DNA of 12,695 nucleotides from UKL13-2 sp031370625 (GTDB taxonomy: Bacteria > Pseudomonadota > Gammaproteobacteria > Burkholderiales > Usitatibacteraceae), in NCBI GenBank assembly GCA_031370625.1, contig JANMQR010000239.1, positions 1 to 12,695 of the forward strand, written 5' to 3'. A program made the position numbers and the translations under genes. Below the pieces are notes generated by a model, which saw only the letters and a program-made list of their open reading frames with translations, was not told where the DNA came from and did no database searches. Positions 1 through 6,646 of this stretch are shown here, piece after piece (position 1 is the first letter of the stretch; each line of letters starts with the position of its first letter).

Positions 1-792
1 GAAATCAATATCTATCCGGTTAAATCTTTTGGCGGCATTTCTGTCGACAGTGTCGAATCCACTCTGCGTGGATTGCAACACGACCGGCGATTTATGCTCG
101 TCGATGAGCAACACGAATTTTTAACGCAGCGCGAGCACCCGCAAATGGCGACGATTCGCACCGCGATTGACGGTAATAGTTTGATTCTGTCGTCCCCGTT
201 TGAAGATTCAATCTCCGTCCCGTTGGTGCCTCGCGCGCTGCCGACGCGCACGGTGAAGGTCTGGTCCAGTCGTGTGCATGCCCATACTGTCTCGGCTGAA
301 GCGGATACGTGGCTGTCAGACTATTTGGGTATGAATGCGCGGCTGGTTTACATGCCCGACTCTGCTCAGAGACGGGTGAGCCCTGAGTACGCGAAAAATG
401 GCGAAGTGGTGAGCTTCGCGGACGGATATCCCGTGCTGATTGCGTCAATGGAATCGCTTGCCGAATTGAATTCACGAATCACAGCAGCGGGCGGCAAGGC
501 AGTCTCGATGGATCGATTTCGCGCCAATCTTGTTGTGGCGGGCGGCAGACCATTTGCCGAAGGCACATGGCGGGATTTTGACATTGGCAGCGCCGGATTT
601 CGAGGCGTTAAAGCATGCACGCGCTGCCAAATGACCACCACCGATCAAGCGACCGGTGAAGTGTTGGGGCCGGAACCGCTGCGAACATTAGCGACGTTTC
701 GCGATTCGCCCAAAGGCGTCCGATTTGGGATGAATCTGTTGACCAATAAGCTGGGTACATTGCGGGTCGGCGATGAACTGATACTGCGCTAA
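1..792 (+). CDS. MOSC-domain protein (mARC/YcbX-like), 5' end cut by window
   Basis: The reading frame is open from base 1 to the TAA at 790-792, giving 263 visible residues. The visible N-terminus (INIYPVKSFGG) is the start of the MOSC N-terminal beta-barrel domain, so probably only a few residues and the start codon are missing. The C-terminal MOSC domain carries the Cys pair CTRC at visible residues 206-209, followed by a TTTDQATGE segment, as in mARC and YcbX proteins, where a Cys in this region ligates the molybdenum cofactor. The family reduces N-hydroxylated or related compounds using the Mo cofactor with an electron-transfer partner. Unlike E. coli YcbX there is no C-terminal 2Fe-2S ferredoxin domain: the protein ends just after the MOSC fold, as mARC does. 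The internal TTG at 73 is not the true start because conserved sequence precedes it. It converges on the DUF423 gene and is not obviously linked to the other genes. The exact substrate cannot be told. Confidence 0.9.
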   Translation, partial: EINIYPVKSFGGISVDSVESTLRGLQHDRRFMLVDEQHEFLTQREHPQMATIRTAIDGNSLILSSPFEDSISVPLVPRALPTRTVKVWSSRVHAHTVSAEADTWLSDYLGMNARLVYMPDSAQRRVSPEYAKNGEVVSFADGYPVLIASMESLAELNSRITAAGGKAVSMDRFRANLVVAGGRPFAEGTWRDFDIGSAGFRGVKACTRCQMTTTDQATGEVLGPEPLRTLATFRDSPKGVRFGMNLLTNKLGTLRVGDELILR

Positions 793-806
793 ACGCGCCC
801 GCAAAG

Positions 807-1196
807 TTATCCGCGTCGCAGCATCTGCCACGCCACCAGCGCCCACCCAACGAGAAAACACAGGCCGCCCACCGGGGTGATTGCGCCAATGCCCTTCACG
901 CCGGTTATGGCCAGGATGTACAAGCTGCCGCTGAAAAGCACGGTGCCAACCGCAATGAATATTGCCGCCAGTTTGAGCAGCCGAGAATCGTTATGTTTAT
1001 TGGCGTGATCCTGCATCGTACCAATCAGCAGCAGACCCAGCGCATGGAACAGATGATATTGCACACCGGTTTGGTAGACCGTCAACATTTCGGGCACCAA
1101 GCGCGCCTTCAACGCGTGTGCGCCGAAGGCACCCAGCAGTACCGCTAAAAACATGAATAGCGAACCTACCGCGACCGTGACGTTTGCGCGGCCCAT
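807..1196 (-). CDS. DUF423 family small inner-membrane protein
   Basis: This is a 129-residue, very hydrophobic protein with about four membrane segments (near residues 5-25, 45-62, 75-97 and 105-125). It carries the recognisable DUF423 motifs: LGAFGAHALK at 21-30, YQTGVQYHLFHALGLL at 41-56, LFSGSLYIL at 87-95 and ITPVGG at 106-111. Length and motif order match the family (E. coli YgdD is a member), whose function is unknown. I chose the ATG at 1196. A TTG three codons upstream (1205) is also in frame, but neither start has a clear Shine-Dalgarno sequence. The gene follows the RND transporter gene on the same strand after 54 bp, so co-transcription is possible; DUF423 genes occur in many contexts, so a functional link is not implied. 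No terminator is visible in the 14-bp convergent gap to the MOSC gene. Confidence 0.9.
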   Translation of the reverse strand: MGRANVTVAVGSLFMFLAVLLGAFGAHALKARLVPEMLTVYQTGVQYHLFHALGLLLIGTMQDHANKHNDSRLLKLAAIFIAVGTVLFSGSLYILAITGVKGIGAITPVGGLCFLVGWALVAWQMLRRG

Positions 1197-1250
1197 AAGT
1201 GCCAATCTAGTTTCTAAATTTGATCAGCGCGCCGCGCATGCAACAGAAAA

Positions 1251-3617
1251 TTACGCCGTCTTCGATAGTGGAGCCGCCTGCGCTTTTTGCGGATGCGGCT
1301 TTAATAAAAATGCACCCAGCGCGGGCAGCAGCAGCACGGTTCCAACCATGTTCAAGAAGAACATGAAGGCCAACAAAATGCCCATGTCTGCCTGAAACTT
1401 CAGCGCCGACATTGCCCAGGTCGCCACGCCGAGCGTCATGGTGACGGCAGTGAAAATCATTGCCGTACCGCGCTCGCGCAAGGCTTCAAAAAACGCTTCA
1501 GCTAACGTTTTTCCTTCCTCAAGATAGACCTCAATTCGGTCATAAAGGTAAATGCCATAATCAACACCAACCCCCACACCCAGCGCAATTACCGGCAGCG
1601 TCGACACCTTCAAGCCAATGCCCAACGCAGGCATCAGTGCTTCACATAGAATCGAGACAATGCCGAGCGGAATCAAAATACACAGCGTTGCACGGAGGCT
1701 GCGGAAGGTGACCAGACACATGATCAGCAGCGCACCAAAAATCGCGGCATGCATTTCATATCGCGCCTTATCGACGGCCTCGTTGGTTGCGGCCATCACA
1801 CCGATGTTGCCGGTGGCAAGCTTAAATTCCAGCTTGTCGCTATTATTCGCAGCGGCAAAATTCTTTACCTCCGCGACCATTTTTTTGATGCTTTCGCCCT
1901 GCTGATCGGTGGTGTTAATCAGTATTTGCATGGCTGAACAATCAGGATTCAATAGGCCCGTGGCGGTATCAACCGGGGTCACACTTTGCGCCAGCACCTG
2001 TGGGTCACGCGCGAGCTGGCGCCAGCGCAAATTGCCTTCGTTAAATCCGGCGTTAATTGTTTTCGCAGCACCGGGCAATGACATCACTGACTTCACACCG
2101 TCAACGTTCTGCATATACCAATCAAAGTTTTCGATGGTGGTCATCACATCGTAATTTGTACACGCACCGGCCACATTGGTGGTCTGTGCGACCACGCCGA
2201 GCGTGTTCACGCCAATCGCGAATTTGCTGACGATAGTGTCGTTGTCTTTGTTGTAACGGGAGTCAGCACGCAGCTCGGGCACGCCCGAACCGTAATCACC
2301 AACGCGCAATTTGTGCGCCTGCACGAGACCCAGCGCCAGCACAATCGCACTCGCGACGATCACCCAGATTGCGTGTTTACGATCCGCGAATTTCGATGCC
2401 CAACGCCATAGACTGTCGACGCGATGCTCCTGCGTGGCCTCCTTCGCAGCCGCCTTGGGTGACAATTTCAAATAAGAAAGCATGATAGGCAGCAACATCT
2501 TGTTGGTGATAATCATCCACGCCACACCGAGCGAAGCTGTGATGCCCAACTCGCGAACAATGTCGATCGGGATGAGCATAATGACCGCGAAACCCAGCAC
2601 ATTGGTCAAGAGTGCTAAGGTGCCCGGAATAAACAATTTTGAAAATGAATGCTTGGCTGCGGTCAAACTATTCATGCCCGCAATGACTTCACGCTCCCAC
2701 GTTTTCGTCATCTGCACTGCGTGCGAAACGCCGATGGAAAAAATCAAAAACGGCACCAGAATGGATAGTGGATCGATGCCAAAACCAATGATCGGTAGCG
2801 TGCCCAATAGCCAAAGCACCGGCATCATGGCGACGCCCAGAGCAACCAGTGTGAGTTTGATATCTTTCACAAACCAGAACATCAAAATGGCAGTGATCAA
2901 AAACGCGATGCCAAAAAACATCACGACCCCTTTGGCACCTTGCGAAATATCGCCTACTGCCTTGGCAAAGCCAATAATATGAACAGTGTGCGTGGGCGTT
3001 TCGTATTTGGCGCGCAACTCCTCGAGTTTTTGGGACAACTCAAAGTAGTTCAGTTTCTCAACTTTTCCATCGCCTTTGGGAATGTATTCCAGTAAGCCCG
3101 CTGCAACCAGCGCGCCTGAAAAATCGGATGCGACCGTGCGGCCAACTTCATTTGACTTCTGCACGTTGCCGCGCACCACGGCGAGATCCGCGTCACTACC
3201 CTGGAAGGTGGCGGGGATGACGTTACCGCCTGCAAAACCTTCTTCTACCACTTCAATAAAGCGAGTGTTCGGTGTAAACAAAGAGCGTACGCTGGGCTTT
3301 TCGACGCCATCCAAACCCATGATGTCGTCGGTCAAGCCTTTCAGCTTGGTCATGAATTCTTTGTTGTAGATGTCGCCATCTTTTTGCACCAGCGCGACCG
3401 CAACCCGGTTCGCGCCGCCAAATACAGTCTCGTACTGTTTGTACACTTTCATGTACGGATGGCTTAGCGGCACCATCTTGTTAAAACCCGCATCGACCTT
3501 GAGCTGACTGGCGAAAAATGCGAACACTGCCGTCATGATCGCGAATATGATCAGCCATATTTTGCGATGATCAAAAATAATCGCGGAGAGTTTGTTGATG
3601 AAGTTTTGTAGGTTCAC
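1251..3617 (-). CDS. RND superfamily transporter, MMPL/HpnN-like lipid-type permease
   Basis: The 788-residue protein has the duplicated RND plan. TM1 is at about 20-38, followed by a large periplasmic loop (about 40-228) and five TMs between 230 and 380. TM7 is at about 415-433, followed by a second periplasmic loop (about 435-620) and five TMs between 622 and 772, making 12 TMs. TM10 holds ALGVGVGVDYGIYLYDR, whose Asp687 sits where MMPL-type pumps have a proton-relay acid; the matching position in the first half reads GVSHAV (His299) instead. Cys486 and Cys560 lie in the second periplasmic loop and could form a disulfide. No membrane-fusion protein or TolC-like gene is adjacent, which fits a lipid-transfer RND rather than a tripartite drug pump. 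The start is GTG at 3617, with an AGGAG about 10 nt upstream. The YCF48 gene ends 92 bp upstream. Substrate unknown; a hydrophobic molecule is inferred from family and context. Confidence 0.92.
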   Translation of the reverse strand: MNLQNFINKLSAIIFDHRKIWLIIFAIMTAVFAFFASQLKVDAGFNKMVPLSHPYMKVYKQYETVFGGANRVAVALVQKDGDIYNKEFMTKLKGLTDDIMGLDGVEKPSVRSLFTPNTRFIEVVEEGFAGGNVIPATFQGSDADLAVVRGNVQKSNEVGRTVASDFSGALVAAGLLEYIPKGDGKVEKLNYFELSQKLEELRAKYETPTHTVHIIGFAKAVGDISQGAKGVVMFFGIAFLITAILMFWFVKDIKLTLVALGVAMMPVLWLLGTLPIIGFGIDPLSILVPFLIFSIGVSHAVQMTKTWEREVIAGMNSLTAAKHSFSKLFIPGTLALLTNVLGFAVIMLIPIDIVRELGITASLGVAWMIITNKMLLPIMLSYLKLSPKAAAKEATQEHRVDSLWRWASKFADRKHAIWVIVASAIVLALGLVQAHKLRVGDYGSGVPELRADSRYNKDNDTIVSKFAIGVNTLGVVAQTTNVAGACTNYDVMTTIENFDWYMQNVDGVKSVMSLPGAAKTINAGFNEGNLRWRQLARDPQVLAQSVTPVDTATGLLNPDCSAMQILINTTDQQGESIKKMVAEVKNFAAANNSDKLEFKLATGNIGVMAATNEAVDKARYEMHAAIFGALLIMCLVTFRSLRATLCILIPLGIVSILCEALMPALGIGLKVSTLPVIALGVGVGVDYGIYLYDRIEVYLEEGKTLAEAFFEALRERGTAMIFTAVTMTLGVATWAMSALKFQADMGILLAFMFFLNMVGTVLLLPALGAFLLKPHPQKAQAAPLSKTA

Positions 3618-3678
3618 GTTTTGTCAGCTCCTGGGCCTGCTCGCTTGATCGCGTCGTATGATTATCTGGTGGTTTTTT

Positions 3679-3703
3679 AAGCTTTTTTGTGACGTTAAAG
3701 CTT
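3679..3703. other. Short inverted repeat in the YCF48-RND gap
   Basis: The arms AAGCTTT (3679-3685) and AAAGCTT (3697-3703) are perfect 7-bp inverted repeats around an 11-nt loop, just after the YCF48 stop codon. On the coding (-) strand the stem is followed by A residues rather than a T-run, so it is not a convincing intrinsic terminator. It may be a weak mRNA hairpin or chance. The rest of the 92-bp gap holds only the RND Shine-Dalgarno sequence. Confidence 0.25.
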
Positions 3704-3709
3704 GAGCGT

Positions 3710-4807
3710 TTATTTCTTTTCTGGTGTTGGTGTCAGCTTTGGTGGCGCTTTTGCTGCGGCTGCAGGAACGGCAGCAACGTTAAGGGCGGACGCCAAGATA
3801 TCTTGCGCTCCGGTTTCACCAAACAACAGGATGGCGTTGGGCGCGCCTAGCAACGGCACGGAAATTCCTTTGGTGGAGCCGGTTGTCAGCGCTGCAAAAT
3901 TTCGCCCGTTGTCGCGTGAAATCAGCGCTGTTCCGGCGAGTCCGGTTAACACCAATGCGCCATCCGGCAGCAGCGTTGAGCCCATGACAGAGGCAGTTGA
4001 TTTGTTTTCGACGGCGTTCCAACTTTTCAGAGCTGCATCGGCACTGATGAAAATACGTCCGCGCAATCCATAAATAACGACTGCGCCATCGGCGGCCTGA
4101 ATCGCACCAAAGAAAGAGCCTTTGTATGGCGATTCTAGCTTGCTCCAAGACTTGCCAGCATCATCAGAGCGAAGCAGGGTGCCTGCTTCGCCGACGATCA
4201 GCAGCTTGCCTTCACCTGTTTTGATGATGGCGTTTAAATGCTTGTCTTCTTCTGAAACTTTGCGCGGAGCCCACGTTTTACCGCCGTCCGTAGTTTCGTA
4301 GAACGCGCCATAGGCACCGATGGCAAATCCGGTATTCGCGTCGGTGAAAATAATATCCATGAGCGGTTTTTGTTCAGCCGCGGCGGCAAAAACCTGTGTC
4401 CACGAACTGCCCTCGTCAGTGGTCTTCAAAATCACCGCGTCGTGGCCAACGGCCCAGCCAGTTTTTGGGTCTGAAAAATAAAGCGCCGTGAGCATCGGTA
4501 AATTCGCAGGCGCTTTCGCGCGCTCCCAACTTTCGCCGTTGCTATCCGAGACAACAATGTAGCCACGGTCTCCGACTGCAACCACCCGATTGCCAATTCT
4601 TGCAGCGTCGTTTAACAACAGGCGCGACATGGTTTGCTTTGAAAGCGAGCCTGCGGCAGGCACCACGCCTGGTGTTGTTTGTGCCTGCGCCGGCGCGATG
4701 ATCGCAAACGCCGAGACGCAAATCGAAAATCCAAGCGTCATGCCTGCATGCCTGCACCTCGCGCCAACGCGTTGCGCAAAAGAATTTACCAGAACAAGCG
4801 GAGTCAT
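3710..4807 (-). CDS. Secreted YCF48/BNR-repeat beta-propeller protein
   Basis: The 365-residue protein starts at ATG 4807, supported by a GAGGG Shine-Dalgarno sequence 8 nt upstream. An upstream in-frame TTG at 4822 would overlap that site. A basic N-terminus and a hydrophobic stretch (about 24-38) end in AQAQ, predicting Sec export with cleavage near residue 42. The mature part has six recurring Asp-box-like motifs, such as SDSNGESW, TTDEGSSW, TTDGGKTW, SDDAGKSW and SRDNGRNF. Between them lie blades of the YCF48/BNR type, including a GWAVGHDAVILKT segment. The C-terminus is an Ala/Pro/Lys tail (AAKAPPKLTPTPEKK). In cyanobacteria and plastids YCF48 helps assemble photosystem II. Here no photosystem gene is near, so 'photosystem assembly' names in databases should not be taken literally. 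Its place between DUF1329 and RND genes suggests a periplasmic scaffold or assembly factor for that machinery; this is inference. Confidence 0.9.
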   Translation of the reverse strand: MTPLVLVNSFAQRVGARCRHAGMTLGFSICVSAFAIIAPAQAQTTPGVVPAAGSLSKQTMSRLLLNDAARIGNRVVAVGDRGYIVVSDSNGESWERAKAPANLPMLTALYFSDPKTGWAVGHDAVILKTTDEGSSWTQVFAAAAEQKPLMDIIFTDANTGFAIGAYGAFYETTDGGKTWAPRKVSEEDKHLNAIIKTGEGKLLIVGEAGTLLRSDDAGKSWSKLESPYKGSFFGAIQAADGAVVIYGLRGRIFISADAALKSWNAVENKSTASVMGSTLLPDGALVLTGLAGTALISRDNGRNFAALTTGSTKGISVPLLGAPNAILLFGETGAQDILASALNVAAVPAAAAKAPPKLTPTPEKK

Positions 4808-4940
4808 AGATGGTGCCCTCAAATTAATCTAGAAAGATCTTGCGCGAGCACTACCCGATTCGCTGAAAAACCTGCGTAAATGGGCACGCAACTGCTCGGT
4901 CCGATTTGTATATTTTTAAACCACCGACGTAAAAACGAAT

Positions 4941-4981
4941 TTGGGGGTAATCCCGCATGACGACTGCACGATTACCCCCAA
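4941..4981 (-). terminator. 12-bp perfect stem-loop between DUF1329 and YCF48 genes
   Basis: TTGGGGGTAATC (4941-4952) and GATTACCCCCAA (4970-4981) are perfect inverted repeats with a 17-nt loop, starting 27 nt past the DUF1329 stop. On the - strand the stem is followed by ATTCG and then TTTTT, so the T-run is offset by about 5 nt. This is a plausible intrinsic terminator or partial attenuator for transcription leaving the DUF1329 gene. On the + strand no T-run follows. It could instead act as a 3'-end stabiliser or RNase processing site. The remaining leader up to the YCF48 start (4808-4940) is AT-rich near 4911-4925, but I see no convincing -35/-10 pair. Confidence 0.6.
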
Positions 4982-5008
4982 GAGTTTATGCATCCACCGC
5001 GCTCAGCT

Positions 5009-6379
5009 TCAGCGTGTCCCCGTACCGCGCAGATTTTGCGGCGTGTAATCGGCCGCAGTACGCTTGATGGTGGGGTCGAAAATTTTGGTTTCTTCCGCAC
5101 GCAAGCCCATCGCGATGTAACGACGCGATTGCAGATCATGGTGAACTTCAACGGTACCAAACCACATTGGCACGTTGTACCAGTTTTCGCTATGCTGTTC
5201 AGCGAAGCGCCAGAGTTGGCCGCGACCATCGTACTTGTCAGTCATGACAACCGCCCAGCTGTCTTCATCCAGATAGAATGTGCGCTTCGAGTAGATATGG
5301 CTGGTGCCGGGCTTCAATGTTGCCTCTACCACCCACACGCGATGCAACTCGTAGCGTGCCAAATCCTGATTGATGTGGCCAGGTTTGAGCAGCTCGCCGT
5401 ACTTTACATTGGACTCGGACAGCTTGTAGGAATTGTACGGAATGTACATTTCTTTTTTGCCAATGAGCTTCCACTCATACCGGTCGGTTGCGCCGTTATA
5501 CATACCGAAATCATCGTTCGTGCGCAGGCCATCTGCCGCAGTGCCCGGATTGTCATAGGCTACGTTAGGCGCTAAACGAACGCGGCGCTGACCAGGATTA
5601 TAGGTCCATGCAGAACGCGGCTCTTTGGCTTGATCAACCGTTTCATGCACCAGCAAAATTTGGCCGGCCAGTCGTGCTGGTGCGGTCGTGGTTTGCAGAT
5701 AGTTGAGCTTTTTATTGGGCTCGCGATCAGCGGCCTTTTTGGAAAGATTGCCGTATGAGGTGTCGTATTCATACTCAAATTTCACCAGCGCGAAATCGCC
5801 ACTGGAGGTGACGGCTGCCTGCGACCAATTCATCGCGAAGGTGTCGCCGACATATCGCAGCAAATGATTCCAGATGGCCTCATTACCGTTTTTAGGGATC
5901 GGGAAAGGAATACCGCCCGTGCATCCCACCACACCATTACCGCCAGCCGCCAGCTTGGCTTTTGCCGCACAATCTTTGGTTTCTGCATAGTGCCCTGCGG
6001 GAAACGCCGCACTGCGATGGGATGGAAATACCTTGAGCTTATAGGTCGGATATTGCTTCAACATCGCGAGCTGACCAGGCGACAAATTATCTTTGTATTT
6101 GTCCGCACTAGCAGCGTTAATGGTGAAAAGTTCTTTGTCTGAAGCGTACGGGTCGGGGTAGCTGCCGCCGGCCTTGTAACCCGCGACCGGCTTGGTAATG
6201 CCACCATCCCAAGCAGGGATCGTTCCGGCTGCATTGGCCGCCTTTTCGGCACCCAATGGTGTGAGTGTGGTACCCAGTTTTGCCAAATCACCGCCAGCCA
6301 GTTGCGCGTGTGCTCCGGTGCTTAACACCAGTACGCCCAACGTTGCCGACATCAACATCGTCAATCGTTTCAATTTCAT
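5009..6379 (-). CDS. DUF1329 family periplasmic protein (LolA/LolB-like fold)
   Basis: The 456-residue protein starts at ATG 6379, chosen because a strong GGAGG lies 5-6 nt upstream. The in-frame codons further up (to 6409) would place the start before that site. A Sec signal peptide spans residues 1-25 (MKLKRLTML, hydrophobic core, AHA then Q). The mature N-terminus has the DUF1329 signatures LTPLGAEKAANAAGTIPAWDGG (39-60 region) and GGIPFPIP (155-162). Cys137 and Cys153 could form a disulfide. DUF1329 proteins share the LolA/LolB fold used to bind acyl chains in the periplasm. There is no lipobox Cys after the signal peptide, so the protein looks soluble rather than lipid-anchored. DUF1302 and DUF1329 genes are frequent neighbours in proteobacteria. 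The upstream DUF1302 gene is separated by 267 bp with a terminator, and the YCF48 gene follows. I infer a carrier of a hydrophobic ligand between the membranes; the ligand is unknown. Confidence 0.93.
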   Translation of the reverse strand: MKLKRLTMLMSATLGVLVLSTGAHAQLAGGDLAKLGTTLTPLGAEKAANAAGTIPAWDGGITKPVAGYKAGGSYPDPYASDKELFTINAASADKYKDNLSPGQLAMLKQYPTYKLKVFPSHRSAAFPAGHYAETKDCAAKAKLAAGGNGVVGCTGGIPFPIPKNGNEAIWNHLLRYVGDTFAMNWSQAAVTSSGDFALVKFEYEYDTSYGNLSKKAADREPNKKLNYLQTTTAPARLAGQILLVHETVDQAKEPRSAWTYNPGQRRVRLAPNVAYDNPGTAADGLRTNDDFGMYNGATDRYEWKLIGKKEMYIPYNSYKLSESNVKYGELLKPGHINQDLARYELHRVWVVEATLKPGTSHIYSKRTFYLDEDSWAVVMTDKYDGRGQLWRFAEQHSENWYNVPMWFGTVEVHHDLQSRRYIAMGLRAEETKIFDPTIKRTAADYTPQNLRGTGTR

Positions 6380-6581
6380 TTTTTCCTCCAGATTATGGGT
6401 TTTCATCATTTCGCTACTATTCGAAACTTGGCAGTTGCAATCTCTTGTCGCATCCTGCCGCTTTCCTGATGGTCGATCTTGCCGCTACAGAGCCAGATAA
6501 TTCAATCAATTCACATTTGAAACTTCATCCGTGTTATTCGAAAAATTTTTCAACCACACCGGCCTAACGTCCGAATCACAC
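6380..6581 (-). other. Leader region upstream of DUF1329 gene
   Basis: This non-coding stretch lies between the terminator that follows the DUF1302 gene and the DUF1329 start. It holds the GGAGG Shine-Dalgarno sequence, a perfect 12-bp AT-rich palindrome GAAAAATTTTTC (6540-6551) and a 9-bp direct repeat TATTCGAAA at 6419-6427 and 6535-6543. Because a terminator precedes it, a promoter for the DUF1329 gene would be expected here, but I find no good sigma-70 -35/-10 pair. An ECF or other sigma factor, or read-through, may explain this. Confidence 0.35.
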
Positions 6582-6635
6582 AAAAAGCCGACCGCCTCGC
6601 CAGTCGAGCCGCCGTTATCGGGCGACTAGGCCGGC
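6582..6635 (-). terminator. Intrinsic terminator after DUF1302 gene
   Basis: Read on the - strand, GCCGGCC (6635-6629) pairs with GGTCGGC (6593-6587), with one G-U pair. Inside it TCGCC pairs with GGCGA across a 3x3 internal loop, and TTTTT (6586-6582) follows the stem immediately. It begins about 11 nt after the DUF1302 stop codon. A GC-rich stem directly followed by a T-run is the standard Rho-independent layout. It should end or strongly reduce transcription before the DUF1329 gene. Confidence 0.75.
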
Positions 6636-6646
6636 GAGCATCTTAC

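Noticed and set aside
73..792. TTG at 73 as the MOSC gene start
   Set aside because: The frame is open to base 1 and the codons before 73 encode the conserved MOSC N-terminal YPVKS motif, so the true start lies outside the window.
2482..2982. 166-codon open frame on the + strand
   Set aside because: It lies wholly antisense to the RND transporter, has no family resemblance or ribosome-binding site, and reflects the codon bias of the real gene.
4988..5575. 195-codon open frame on the + strand
   Set aside because: It is antisense to the DUF1329 gene, whose signal peptide and family motifs are clear; no recognisable protein is encoded.
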